From Tritrichomonas musculus (Eukaryota; Parabasalia; Tritrichomonadida; Tritrichomonadidae): DNA of 64,000 nt. Positions 21,216-32,958 of the stretch are shown here, one piece after another. The notes beneath the pieces are model-generated. The model made no database searches and had not been told where the DNA came from. It worked only from the letters and a program-made list of their open reading frames with translations. The first letter of the stretch is position 1, and each line of letters begins with the position of its first letter. Position numbers and translations under genes: made by a program. Location: the NCBI GenBank assembly GCA_039105265.1, contig JAPFFF010000024.1, positions 1,116,001 to 1,180,000 of the forward strand. Direction: 5' to 3'.

Positions 21216-23339
21216 ATGAGGAATACGGAAAGCACCGGAAAGCAATTAACACTACCTGATCTTCTTCCAGGAGGAGCTACTTACACAAAATTTTGTCCAA
21301 CAGATTTAGAAACCTTTTGGTGGGGAAATGAATTAATTCAATTAAAAAATGACTATTTCATGCATTATAATAATGGAAATTGGCAGACTTTATTTGGTAT
21401 AATTGATATAAAAGCTGCCTTAAATTCATGTGATTCAGCAAAAGGACTCGATCAATTAGATTTTCACAATTTTTCATTCCCACTTAAAAATGAGTCAATT
21501 ATACAATGTACAACTAAAGGATATTTTACTCTTTACAATTGGACCCAAGAAAAAATCGAATCATTTACTAAACTTCCAGAAAAATCACAATTATTGTCTC
21601 ATCAATCGGAAAAACAACTTTTTGCATGGATATTTGAACACAACCTATATATTTCATCATACGATTCCCAGCGAAAATACCAAATTTCACAAGACGGCTC
21701 AAGAGATATTGTGTATGGCCAAGTTGTTCATCGTGAAGAATTTGGTATCGATCGAGGCACTTTTTGGAGTCCGAATGGAGAATATCTATGTTTTTATCGC
21801 ATGGACCAAAGCATGGTTGCTGACTATCCACTTGTTAATATTTCCACACGAATTGCTAATACAGAACCAACAAAATATCCAATGGCTGGAGAAACAAGTC
21901 ACAAAGTCAGTGTTGGTATCTATGATATTAACACACAACAAACAATTTATTTGGACACTGGCGATAATACTAATCAATACTATTGTGGAATTACATGGAA
22001 TCCAAATAACAAATTCATTTATTTATATAATTTAAACCGTCAGCAAAATCATTTGAAATTACTTGAATTTGATATTTCTACAGGTAAGCAAACCCGGCAA
22101 CTCTATGAAGAAACGAGTCCAAAATACATTAATATAAAAAGAGGAGTAACATTTCTTCCATGGGATGGCAATTCATTTCTTTTCTCAAGTGAAAAAGATG
22201 GATATGATCATTTATATCTATTTAATCTTCAAACATCAGAAATAACTAAAATTACTGATGATAAATTCGGTGTTGTTCTTTCAATTGTTGGATTTAATAG
22301 TTCAACTAAAAGTGTTATTATCAATTGCACTGGTGAATTAGAATTACAACATAATTTATACATCATTTCACTTGAAAATTCGAGTTTTTCATTACTTGGA
22401 AATCAAAAAGGCTGTCATAATGCTTCACTTTCCTTTGATGGATCATTTCTTCTTGATACTTGGTCTGCATTTGATGTTCCACGACAAATTGATTTAATCA
22501 ATACAACAAATGAAGAAATAGTAACTCTTCATCAAAGTCCAAATCCATATGAAGGATATAATTTACCTGAAATTACTGTTGGCAAATTAGAAAGTAATGA
22601 TGAAAATAAGACTCCACTTCATTACAGATTGATTAAGCCACTTAATCTCAATCAAACACAAAAATATCCATGTGTGATTTATGTATATGGTGGACCACAC
22701 ATTAGAAAGATTCTTAATGAATGGTTGTATAAGACTCAAGGTTGGGAAATTTTTATGGCACAGCGTGGTTATGTTGTTTTTGTACTCGATAATAGAGGTT
22801 CTAGTGAGCGTGGATATGAATTTGAAAGTGTAATATATAAACAACTTGGTAAATACGAAATGGAGGATCAAATGATAGGCGTAGAATTTCTAAAATCATT
22901 GGATTATGTTGATGCTGATCGAATAGGTGTTCATGGATGGAGCTATGGTGGATTTATGACAACAAATTTAATGTTGACATATCCTGAAACATTTAAAGTT
23001 GCTGTTGCTGGTGGACCTGTTATTAATTGGGCTTATTATGAAGTTATGTATGGTGAAAGATATATGTCAACACCACAAGAAAATGAGGAGGGTTATAAAG
23101 CAAGTAATTTGTGCTTACGTGCTAAAAAATTGAAGGGAAGATTAATGATCATATTTGGATATAACGATGATATTTGTGTTCCCCAACATTCTCTTTCATT
23201 CATTCGAGCATGTGAAAATGCTATGACCTATCCTGATTTGATGACATATCCCGGTGATGGCCATAATATGTTTGGACAAGATAGAATTCATTTGTACACA
23301 ATTATCACTCGTTACTTTGATGATCATTTAAAGAAATAA
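21216..23339 (+). CDS. Dipeptidyl-peptidase IV-type serine peptidase (S9 family)
   Basis: 707 residues from ATG 21216, intact. Residues 1-470 form the beta-propeller type N-terminal domain (start RNTESTGKQLTLPDLLPGG; repeated blades such as FLFSSEKDGYDHLYLFN). The C-terminal alpha/beta-hydrolase domain carries the nucleophile motif GWSYGG (Ser576), Asp651 in GYNDDICVP and His683 in PGDGHNMFG, the S9 order Ser-Asp-His. Family members remove X-Pro or X-Ala dipeptides from peptide N-termini. Length fits soluble DPP-IV-like enzymes. I see no signal peptide or anchor, so a cytosolic or non-classically placed enzyme is likely. It stands alone with its own promoter (initiator four bases upstream) and ends in TAATAAA. 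HGTADD-type motifs are more usual at the Asp; here GYNDD replaces it. Confidence 0.93.
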   Translation: MRNTESTGKQLTLPDLLPGGATYTKFCPTDLETFWWGNELIQLKNDYFMHYNNGNWQTLFGIIDIKAALNSCDSAKGLDQLDFHNFSFPLKNESIIQCTTKGYFTLYNWTQEKIESFTKLPEKSQLLSHQSEKQLFAWIFEHNLYISSYDSQRKYQISQDGSRDIVYGQVVHREEFGIDRGTFWSPNGEYLCFYRMDQSMVADYPLVNISTRIANTEPTKYPMAGETSHKVSVGIYDINTQQTIYLDTGDNTNQYYCGITWNPNNKFIYLYNLNRQQNHLKLLEFDISTGKQTRQLYEETSPKYINIKRGVTFLPWDGNSFLFSSEKDGYDHLYLFNLQTSEITKITDDKFGVVLSIVGFNSSTKSVIINCTGELELQHNLYIISLENSSFSLLGNQKGCHNASLSFDGSFLLDTWSAFDVPRQIDLINTTNEEIVTLHQSPNPYEGYNLPEITVGKLESNDENKTPLHYRLIKPLNLNQTQKYPCVIYVYGGPHIRKILNEWLYKTQGWEIFMAQRGYVVFVLDNRGSSERGYEFESVIYKQLGKYEMEDQMIGVEFLKSLDYVDADRIGVHGWSYGGFMTTNLMLTYPETFKVAVAGGPVINWAYYEVMYGERYMSTPQENEEGYKASNLCLRAKKLKGRLMIIFGYNDDICVPQHSLSFIRACENAMTYPDLMTYPGDGHNMFGQDRIHLYTIITRYFDDHLKK

Positions 23340-23594
23340 TAAACATTTCATTTCATTTTTTCTGTTTTTATAATTTTACATTATCCCAAAAAAGATTTTC
23401 AAATGAGAAAATCACAACGTAAATGGGAAAAATAGGCATCATTAATATAAAGTTAAATGCAAATTTCATAGATCTCAGCTGAGATCGAAATAATCATAAC
23501 TTAAATGAATATTGAAAAATAGAATTATACCTCCTGACAAAACACATTACTTCTGATGATTTTGGACGAACTAAAACCTTACTCCTTCTAGTAT

Positions 23595-23706
23595 CTTCAC
23601 AAATTCTGATCAATTTACCGGCTCAAATCATTTTACAAAATCCGATTTTTTCACTAAATTAGATTTCTTACCTGAATCCGATCATTTCATTTACAGAGCT
23701 AATCCA
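23595..23706 (+). pseudogene. Relic of FTKS-type low-complexity surface-protein repeats
   Basis: The reading FTNSDQFTGSNHFTKSDFF matches in style the FTKSxxF repeats in the broken surface protein at 40506-42853. No flanking beta-helix or membrane segment remains. A short fragment of a host surface-protein gene. Confidence 0.5.
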
Positions 23707-23850
23707 ACTTTTATTAATCCTGATGGTCATGATTCCAAATGACTAGTCATTTGATGAATAAACCATCTTCTAATATATATTTTGCTTATTCATTTATTGA
23801 TTCACTTCAAGAAGAACAATTATGTCCGGTTGGTAATTTTTCTGCTGAGT

Positions 23851-24302
23851 TCCTATTCCATCATTTGACGAAGATTTGCTAATCAAATTATGTCAACTTG
23901 TCAACTTTAAGTTCAAAAACGAAGAAAATATCATCGAAATTGATAGAGATGCAATTGTTGTTGGTGATATTAATGGAATCTTCCATGATTTGCTCCGTAT
24001 CATCAAATATATAAAAAATACTGATTTAAAAGTCATTTTCCTTGGTTTTTATGTTGATAGAGGCTGCTTTACAGTAGAATATATTACTTTATTCTTCACA
24101 ATGAAAGTAATGAAACAAAAAGGCTATTTTCTTCTTAGAGGAAATCATGAATTTGAAGATATGTGTTCATATTATGGATTCAAAAAGAAATAATCAATTA
24201 TTATAATCCATTCAAGCCAATAAAAAGAGAACCTGATAAAACAAATCAAACAAATGAAAATGATTTTCACTTTCTCTCTAATAACGAAGAAGAAAAAGAA
24301 GA
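23851..24302 (+). pseudogene. PPP-family Ser/Thr phosphatase fragment, broken
   Basis: The frame IPSFDEDLLIKLCQLV continues to DAIVVGDINGIFHDLLRI, then LGFYVDRGCF and LRGNHEFEDMCSYYGF. These are the GDxHG, GDxVDRG and GNHE metal-site motifs of PP1/PP2A-type phosphatases, but GDIHG has become GDING and GDYVDRG has become GFYVDRG, losing two metal ligands. A one-base frame change follows at the KKK run near 24186 (GFKKEIINYYN continues in another frame). Only the N-terminal half is present. It lies among other gene fragments, so it is a relic. Confidence 0.75.
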
Positions 24303-24306
24303 AGAG

Positions 24307-24504
24307 TCAACTTTTGGATTCGTATATAAATACTTCATCAGATTCATTTGCATCGTATGATGATTGAACGAGTCTTTGTATTAAATCGATATCTTGAAGT
24401 AACTGTTCACATTTTTGACTATCCTTACATTCTTTCAATTCTTTTATAAGACTATCAATATATTGTTTGTTACCATCGAAATCATCACTGAATAATATTG
24501 TCAT
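24307..24504 (-). CDS. Small unrecognised frame, probably a 5' gene fragment
   Basis: 66 codons from ATG 24504, starting MTILFSDDFDGNKQYIDSLI and continuing with a helical, charged segment (KECKDSQKCEQLLQDIDLIQ). Composition looks coding. It ends where the phosphatase relic ends, so it may be the N-terminal piece of a gene cut by rearrangement. No family recognised. Confidence 0.35.
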   Translation of the reverse strand: MTILFSDDFDGNKQYIDSLIKELKECKDSQKCEQLLQDIDLIQRLVQSSYDANESDEVFIYESKS

Positions 24505-24649
24505 CTTTTTCGTTGGTGATAAAATAAATTATAACACAAATTCTTACATTAATTCTAAATTTTTATTTGAATGAGATGTCTTTCAAAAATTTATATCTAA
24601 CGTTCACTTTAGATTTTTATGTAATCAAACTCAAGCCCAACTTCATTAA

Positions 24650-25424
24650 AGAATCTTAGAAAGCTAGAACCAACAATCAAAAAGCCAGAAATATCGCCTA
24701 AAAAATCCAAATCATCAGTTGATAGGCCAGAATCAAATTATATTTTTCATGAGCCAATTTCAAGTCCACGAGAACCAACAGACGCTAAATCAAATTCACG
24801 TTTAAGATCTCCCTGATCAAAATCCAAACGATCTTATGACAAATATCTTATTGATCTTAATAATTACGAAGTAACTAGTCAACCCAAAGGGGGAGTTATT
24901 GTTTTTACCAATTTTATTCGAAATAAAAAAACAGATAGACAATATTCCGCGAAAACTAGTCTTTTTGAGAAAGCTCAAGATCGCAAATTATTATTACGTG
25001 ATATTACTCTTTTAATTCATATTAATCATTCAACAATCGCCAGTGTTCAAGGATTTTCATACGAAGATTTTCAAGGATCAAACAAAGTTACAGTAATACA
25101 CAATTATTACGAAAAAGGATCACTTTTTGATTTAATTGAAAAAGTTGATCAAACAGAATTAAACAACACTAAACGACAGATAATATTATCAGGAATTGCA
25201 CGAGGTATGATGATTCTCCATAAACGCCACACTATTCACCAAGATTTAAAACTCGACAACATTTTACTTGATAAAAATTATCATCCAAAATTAACCGATT
25301 TTGGCCTCTCAAAAATTTTCAATACAGATAAAAATTTAATGACTAATTTAAATAGTATCGCTTACATAGCCCCAGAAGTGTTCAAAAACTACAGTTTTAC
25401 ATCAAAATCAGACGTTTACGCGTT
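24650..25424 (+). pseudogene. Protein kinase domain, truncated at the Polinton fragment
   Basis: A Ser/Pro-rich lead (PKKSKSSVDRPESNYIF) with an in-frame TGA near 24814 is followed by a kinase domain: DLNNYEVTSQPKGG (glycine-loop region), LLLRDITLLIHINH, IHQDLKLDNILLD (catalytic loop, with HQD in place of HRD), LTDFGLSKIF (DFG), YIAPEVF (APE) and SKSDVYA. The sequence then changes abruptly at about 25424 into Polinton sequence, so the C-terminal third of the kinase lobe is missing. Style (TKL-like, disordered N-terminus) fits trichomonad kinases. It is a relic. Confidence 0.8.
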
Positions 25425-27201
25425 AAACCAGATGCTATAATAGACGGCAATCTAATAGTTAAAAATAATAATATCATTGATGTATTATCACAAACATCAC
25501 AAATATTGGAAAATCATACGCAAGCTCTGAGTGAACAAGAGCAAACTCTTGTCAATCACGATAATAGAATAACAACACTAGAAAATAAACCTGATTCACA
25601 GAGTAATTTAGAATATGTAGATGGCTTTGATGAATTCATAATAGACGTTAAAACATTATCTAAAAAAGAAACAAATGATTGTAATATATTGGAAATCGCT
25701 TATGATTTACCAAAAACATATTCAGGAAATGCATTCGCAATTACTACATCTTTAGGTTCAGGAATAATATCATTTGCAAATAATAAATTTACTAATCCTC
25801 GCATTGATTATTCTGATGGACAATATGTTGTATCTTATATTGAAAATGATGATTATGCGAGATTATATATGAGTAAATATTTTAAGCGATCCATTTGATT
25901 TGTTCACAAAAGGATTCATAAGAATAACATTTATTGCTCCAATTAAACAGACAATAAATAAAAAAGACAACAAAATAATAAACTTTAAATGTAATACTAT
26001 AGATGCAGATAATTGTTTTAAATTATTTAGATCTCCATTACCAGATTTCTATGAAATAAAGTCCATATCACAAGATGACAATTATTATATCGCTTATTGG
26101 GGCTATGATGAAGGAACAGAAGAATTTAACACACTTATTGATGGACAAACATTTGAATTCAATGATGAAGTATTTGGCACAACATTTAAGCTTACAAAGA
26201 AAGGAGATACATGGATTGGAAACAATTATTGTGTACATATTCCGGAATCATTAAAGTTAATACAAAATAGCGATAATGAAGCTAGAATAACAATAGCCAA
26301 AAATGATGCTAATAAATTCACTTTATCACATCTTGTTAAATTCCATTCAGACCAGAACGCATTAATATTTCTCATTAATGAAGGATTATTGAAAATAAAC
26401 AAAGGAAAACTAGATTATGCAGGTGAAAATGATAAAGAATGGTGGATAGATATCGTTTGTGAGTTCGATAGTGGAGGCCAATGGGTTGGAGGTGATTATA
26501 TTGCGACATTAACGCTAAATGGGAAAATATACGAAATAAAAGTTAATGTAGATGCAACAATTGATTCACCCCATTATAAAGTAAATACCAATAATTATTT
26601 TGAATATATTGGATATCATCATGAAGAGAAATTGATTAACAATAGGGGGATTAAACTATTTATGTCTACTAATCCAAATCTTATATTTAAAATCGCTGAT
26701 TTGCGTAGCAAAGTTGCCGATGGCAATGTAGAATATTATGGTGAAAATACATTTGAATATCTCAATGGATGTGGTTATTATAATGTTGTTCCTAAACCTG
26801 AATCATGCACGACTCTTTTTACAAACTATAATATTCAAACATCTGGTGTGGTAATTGGGGAAAACATTGAGAGTCATATGTTTGTGTTAAATTCTTTAGG
26901 GAATACAGTTGATGTTGCCCTAAATGATATATCTCAATTACAAAATTATTGTAAACAATTAGAATCACAAATAGAAAGTATGTCAAATAAAGTTAACTGG
27001 TTTGATATTTTACAAGGTATTGTTGATATTGGTACTATGTTAATAGGTTTCGGTCCAGGATTAATGCGAATAGGTGCTGCAGGAATAGAATCATTAAGTA
27101 GACTCTCTTTTGCTAAATCAACTGTGAAAGAAATAGAATATGTTGATGAAATAATACACGATGTTGACGTTTTTATATACATCTTTCGAATTTTTTTCTA
27201 G
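25425..27201 (+). pseudogene. Polinton-encoded unknown (possibly structural) gene, fossil
   Basis: The gene begins abruptly (5' end missing) with a short coiled-coil segment (ALSEQEQTLVNHDNRITTLE), followed by a long beta-rich region and, near the end, a hydrophobic Gly-rich stretch (DIGTMLIGFGPGLMRIGAAG). The assignment to the Polinton rests on its position tail-to-tail with the polymerase; I do not recognise the protein family. Carries about one break. Confidence 0.6.
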
Positions 27202-30198
27202 TGGATACGGTCATATTTTTGTTCATATCGAAACATGGTTGACCTTTTGCTAAATCAAATGTTATAGAGTTTCCATTAAATAACGATTCATATAATTTCA
27301 TAACATCTCCATTAAAATCTTCATTATATTTGTATTTAATAGAATTTTGTGTAAGTCCTTTACCTCTAATAACATAATCAATATCACCAGTAGAATCTGT
27401 TATTTTATGAACATACATCTTTTTCATTAAAAAGAATGCTTCAATTGATTCAGGCATTTCTGGATGATTTTTGATTGAAGGGAAATCACAATGGAATTGA
27501 CCAAGATTTTTACCAATTAATTCTCTATTGTATTTTTTATTGAACTCTTTTTGTAATAAATCTAAGTCTTTAGATTTAATCATAAATGAATCTGTATCTT
27601 GGTAATAAATGTGGCATCCGATATCAAAAGCTAAACACATTACTTCATTCATAATTCTCTTAGACATAGACAAAACTTGAATACCTAACAATGAAAAATT
27701 AAAATGTTTATCTATTTGTTTTAGAGTCTTAACTGCGTGGATGTTAGAGTTGTTCAATTGAATATCTTCAACTATTTTATTATAATTCTTCTGCCAAAAT
27801 TTATCTAATTCATCTCCTTCACGTAAATATTTATAATCTTTTTCAACTGGTTTCTCTATTGTTTTACCATAACATGAATTCATAATAAGTTTATAGAGAT
27901 TTTGTAATGGATTATTTTGCTTTTTATATTCAAGTCTTTTATTGAAGATATCACTGATGCAATCTCTTATTCTATAATCTTTTTTACCATCCCAATAGTA
28001 TCCACGTAAAATGTTAAACTCAATCTTTTGAAACTCTATGTAATCCTCTAATGTGATATTATCAACAATCATTTTTATTGATTCACCTTTGGGTAGATAG
28101 TCGTTGTTTTTATTTAACCCATTTATCTTTTGAACAATCAATGGAACTGGATAATGTTTATTTATTTTTGTTATCTCAATTTCTACAATTTATGCAGATT
28201 GTTTAGAAAGAAATTCTAGGTTTAATTGTTCTGGTTGAATCACTTTAGGTTTTCCTTCAACAGTATACAATCTTTTCATTGCAGATGGATATAAACTAAC
28301 TGCATCAAAATCACATAATCTTTCTTTAGTATGCCATTTTTTATTGTAAGCAGTCATGCATCTACCGCCATATATTGCTTTTGAACAGAAATGCCTAACA
28401 TGTCCACCTAATTTATAAAGATTTCCATTAGGATAATATACTTTTTGGTTAAACACTTCATTTGCAAGAGATGATATACTAATAAATTTATAAAGGTTAA
28501 TATTAAAATTTTCTTTAAATCCTTCACGCAATTTTTCAAATCCAATTCTCAAAATATTAACATCTTGTTGGCAATAAAATTCAGCATATTTGTACATATC
28601 AAAGTGTTTTTCGTCTATTCTGCATCCTTCAATCTTATCGATATTAGAGTTAAATAAAATATAATCTTCATCGGTCCACTGCTTATCTTCATTTAAGCCA
28701 GCTTCACTAATGATTCCAATATTTGTTTTTAGTCTTTCTAGTGTATAATATTTATATGGAAATATCTCTTTTTGAACTCCATCTATATTAAACATAGATG
28801 GTAATTGTGATAATTTGCATGATAATATTGGTAAAGAATCTCTAAGATGAATCGTTTTATTATTATATTTTATATCTGCCATCATAGTTTTTGAACCTTT
28901 TATGATAGATTTACATAAGCCAAAGTTTGCAAGCATTCTAATATCATACGCTAAATTATGGAAATACACAACTGATTCATCATCTAGATAATCTAATAAT
29001 TGTTTATTACAATCTTCACCTTTAAAACATTTTTTGTGATTTCCGTTTGCACTATGTACGACACACATATAAGGCTTGTGAATACTAGTACTTACATCTG
29101 CTTCAAAATCTGCATACCAATAACTTTTTTCTCCATCTTTTTTATTAATCTTTTTCTTAGGTTGTTCTATTAATTTTGTGCATTGTTCATCATTATAATC
29201 AAGGTCAATAAGGTCAATATTACTGTCTAAATCTTTATAGAATATTGTGTTTAAAATCTTATATTGTCCAAATGTTATGGGTGAAAAATAATTGTTCTTC
29301 ATTAAAATACGTACTAAGTCAGAAGAGTTAATAAAATATCGAGCTTTAATCCAGTGGTCTTGCTTATATTCTTTATTATATTTGTCTTCTTCACAATCAT
29401 CTAAGTGGTTAATATAATATGTACTAAAAGGTGTTTTCTCTTCAATGAAATAATGTTTATTGAATACATTCATTGTATGTGTTCTATTTGGCTCAGCATT
29501 TTCAATACCTAAATAATATTTATCTTTGCCATTTTTTTGAGACCTAACAGAGCGTTTCTTATTTTTGCCATTTGCATCTTCATCTATGAATGATAATTTA
29601 ATATGCAGTTTGAACTCCATACATAATTCATTTAGTGATTTTTGTGAGAGATATCGTGTGTTAATTCTTAATCGCATTTTATTTAGTGTAGCATCATCAT
29701 AACATCCAGTTTGTTGTAAAGCATAAATAAAACAGCAATCATCTAATTCTTTTCTTTGTTTACCTTTTTTGTTTACTAGAGATGTGAATATTTGTAATTT
29801 TTTAAGATATTTTATAACATTTAAGGGACAATTCTTATTTACTAAATATTGAAAGAAACTACCTCCAACGTCGTTGTAAACGAGTTTGCCGGATGGAAAA
29901 TCCTTATTAGCTTTAAAGTCTTTAAATTCATTAAATCTGACAGCACTAAATAAACTCCATTCTGGTATCTTTTCTGCACCTTCTTCATAAAAATATTCTG
30001 GCACAACATTCTCAATATCAAATATAAAGTGATTTTCGGTAAGATTATTCATTAATTGTTTATATACTTCTGGAGTCAATTGTTTTGAATGCCACTGACC
30101 ATCAACTTTAAAAGCTATCTTGTATTTAGCAACAATCGGTAAAGTGTCAATATATTTTTTAAAGAAATCCTTTAATTTGTATAATTTATTGTGCCTCC
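27173..30198 (-). pseudogene. Polinton protein-primed DNA polymerase B, fossil
   Basis: Family-B polymerase motifs appear in order: the exonuclease I motif (ADFEADVS), exonuclease II (FHNLAYDIRML), motif A (FDAVSLYPSAM), motif B (LIMNSCYGK) and motif C (YQDTDSF). This is the protein-primed type used by Polintons and adenoviruses. The N-terminus runs to the edge of the fragment and is cut there. About one break; otherwise it looks nearly whole. Confidence 0.92.
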
Positions 30199-31809
30199 AT
30201 TTTCAAGATATGAATTTATTATATTTTTGTGAGCATAAATAAATAGGATTTTTAATAACCGATTTTTAATTGAAAATATAATTTGTAAAATATACAAAAT
30301 CAATTTAATATATTATTGAATATTTTAATTTGTACTAGCTTATTACATTTAAAAATAAATTATTAATATTACTAATATAATATTAGAAATAATTTGAAAA
30401 TATTATGGAAAATTATATCAATTGAACAAATTATGCAAAACTTAATTCTTATCTGAATTAAATATTAATATTTATTTTATAGCTATTATATTTCAACAAT
30501 ACATATGAGTTGATAAATCTGTGCTAAAATTTAAAAATCTCTTTTTTAATAGAAGTTATCGACAAAATAAGAAGCATTTTTTTGTAATTTAATGTATGAT
30601 ATAGATGAGTTAAAAATCTTATTATATATTTTAAATTGAGTAAAAATATCAAGTCATTTGAAAAAAAAAAAAATTTACATTATTTAATATATGAAGGCAT
30701 AATTTAAACAAAGATATTCACGTTTTTATTGAAAATTTTCATTTTGTACGTTAACAGAAAATTTTAAAATGGATGAAATTAAAGAATACCCTATATGGCT
30801 TACAATCCATTCTCATCCAATCATGCAAACTGGGACGTTAAATCTAAAAAATAATGTTCAAGTAGATCTACATGAATTTTTAACTGATTCATTTTCGTCA
30901 TATATACCTCTTATAAAAATATTAGATATAAGTGGTAATTTTTCTATTGAATCTCTTGAAGGTCTCCCATATTTACCACATATTCATGTTTTCAATGCAA
31001 ATGCAACAGGATTATTGACATTTAAAAATTTTAAATCGATCAGTCATGCCACAAAAGTTTCATTTAAAGATACGCCAATAAGCAAATATATAACTTATCG
31101 TTTAGCGATTCTATTGATTTTTGGAAAAAAGCTTATTTCAATTGATGGATCAATTATATCAAATAATTTATATCAAAAATACGAGCAATATCCAAAATAT
31201 GCTTCAGAACTTGTTAATCGAGGATGGATTGTAGAATTTCCTTGTCCTAATGAAAATAGATTAGCCTTTTTATGCGATTTGTATAATTTGGAAAGACCTG
31301 CTGAATTGGATAATATACTAGCTATAGACAAACCAGATGATGATATTTCGGAAAGTTCAATATCACAATCAAATAGCACTTTTAATTTCATCGACTCTTT
31401 TCAAAATATTGTTAATGAATATCATTCAAGGCAAAAACAGATGTTTAAAGATGCTGAAGTATTTTTTGCACCTTCAGTTACAAAGAAAAAGAATCCAAGG
31501 AATGTTGGAAGAGAGTTAGCTATTTCAATAAAAAATTTATTTTTCGAACATGGAAGATTAATTAATGAAAATGATTTGCAAGGAACATTGAGAGCTGTTG
31601 ATGAATTATGCCAAAAGGCCTTACTGAAAAAGAAAATATCTGAATCTTTGACCAAGCAAAACTATTTTTTGTAACCTTTTTTTATTTTAGTAATTTGTAA
31701 ATATTGATTTTTTTGATTAATTTGATAAATGTTTTAATGTGAATTATACTTATTATTATTTTTGTTTTAAATATAATATATAAATATTTTTTGTAAAGAT
31801 ATAAAGTTT
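30199..31809. repeat. Segmental duplication, copy 2
   Basis: Matches 7135-8798 in the same orientation. It starts exactly where the Polinton fragment ends and stops where the aldo/keto reductase relic begins. Non-coding parts show about half a dozen substitutions plus indels. Confidence 0.95.
30769..31674 (+). CDS. Leucine-rich repeat protein (SDS22/U2A'-like), copy 2
   Basis: 301 residues, the same protein sequence as the gene at 7756-8661: degenerate LRRs (residues about 45-140), LRR-cap-like segment and a basic polar C-terminal part. The only coding difference I see is a silent Ile codon change. The upstream TCATTT motif is also kept. The intact frame in both copies suggests a recent duplication, or gene conversion, with function retained. 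Confidence 0.75.
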   Translation: MDEIKEYPIWLTIHSHPIMQTGTLNLKNNVQVDLHEFLTDSFSSYIPLIKILDISGNFSIESLEGLPYLPHIHVFNANATGLLTFKNFKSISHATKVSFKDTPISKYITYRLAILLIFGKKLISIDGSIISNNLYQKYEQYPKYASELVNRGWIVEFPCPNENRLAFLCDLYNLERPAELDNILAIDKPDDDISESSISQSNSTFNFIDSFQNIVNEYHSRQKQMFKDAEVFFAPSVTKKKNPRNVGRELAISIKNLFFEHGRLINENDLQGTLRAVDELCQKALLKKKISESLTKQNYFL

Positions 31810-31839
31810 TTTTTATCTCATTTTTTGAAAGATAAAATT

Positions 31840-32716
31840 ATATCGTAAACGATACGATTATTTTTTTCTGCCGATCATCAAGCAGCTATATTTGAATTGG
31901 TTAATGGAGTGAAAATTCCATCAATTGGGCTTGGCACTTTTCTTTTGAGTCAAGATGAAGCAGAAAAATCAGTTGAAGCTGCATTGAAAAATGGTTATCG
32001 TTTAATTGATACAGTAAATGCTTATCGTAACGCAAAAGCAGTTGGAAAAGCAATTAAAAACTCAGGAATTCCAAGAGAAGAGATTTTTCTGAGTACAAAG
32101 CTTTGGCCAACTTATTACGAAGACGAAAATGCAATTAATAACACACTTCAACGACTACAAACAAGCTATATTGATTTATTATTCCTTCATCAGCCTTCTG
32201 GAAATTTCATGGCAGGATGTCGACAAATTGAAAAAGCATATCGAGAAGGGAGAGTTAAATCAATTGGAATTTCGAATTTTCATGATGAAAAACTAGAGAA
32301 ATTGCTCGGAGAATGTGAAATTCAACCTCATGTAATTCAACTTGAAGCACATCCATATTATACTCAACACCAAATTATCAATATTCTTAAACAATATGAG
32401 ACAAGACTTATGTCTTGGTATCCATTAGATCATGGTGATAAGGGCTTGATTGAAGAATTTGTTTTCACTAATTTGGCAAAAAAAATATCATTAATCTAAA
32501 GTTCAAATCATATTGAGATGGCATGTGCAAAAAGGTTTCATTGCAATTCATGGAAGTAAAAATCCATCGCATATTGCATCAAACTTTGATATTTTTGATT
32601 TCGAATTGATAGATTCAGAAATGTCAAAAATAGCTACTTTTGATGATAAAAAGAAATATTACCATGGTTCTGATTCTCTGGAAGAACAGTATGCACATAG
32701 GGATCCTGAATTATAA
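31840..32716 (+). pseudogene. Aldo/keto reductase, 5'-truncated and frame-shifted
   Basis: Aldo/keto reductase sequence from FELVNGVKIPSIGLGTF through YRLIDTVNAYRNAKAVG (catalytic Asp and Tyr), FLSTKLWP (catalytic Lys), LLFLHQPSG (catalytic His) and VKSIGISNFHDEKLEKLL. After LAKK at about 32487 the frame changes and a TAA appears; the remainder (ILRWHVQKGFIAIHGSKNP through FDIFDFELIDSEMSKI) continues in another frame to 32716. The expected IPGSKN motif reads IHGSKN. No ATG precedes the first conserved strand, whose upstream sequence abuts the duplicated LRR segment. NADPH-dependent carbonyl reduction is the family role, but this copy is a relic. Confidence 0.85.
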
Positions 32717-32958
32717 AAACTCAATAAATAGTAAATCATGAAAGCAAAGATTCAATTATTTTAGGCAGTTTACTTTCTTTTATCTTTCATTATTACGTTC
32801 ATAATCATCAATATCTTATAATTTGAGAACTTTAGAAAGTACCCAACCTTATTAAAAAAGAATAATGGTTAACAGCCAATAAATTGTCAAAAAAAATTTT
32901 TTTTATAGAAGTAGTAAACTACAGCTTCTTCGATGATTCTTCTTTATTTTTAATTATA

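Larger units (their letters stand above)
25425..30198. mobile_element. Polinton (Maverick) fossil, internal fragment
   Basis: The two recognisable parts converge: an unknown or structural-type gene on the plus strand (25425-27201) and a protein-primed DNA polymerase B on the minus strand (27173-30198). Both outer ends are cut, on the left at a kinase relic and on the right at the duplicated LRR segment. No terminal repeats, integrase or packaging ATPase are present in this piece. The reading frames are long with only about two breaks in total, so it is a fairly young but incomplete fossil. Confidence 0.9.

Noticed and set aside
7756-31674. Polinton cargo status of the LRR gene
   Set aside because: Copy 1 at 7756 has no Polinton sequence beside it, so the gene is more likely a host segment joined to the fragment.
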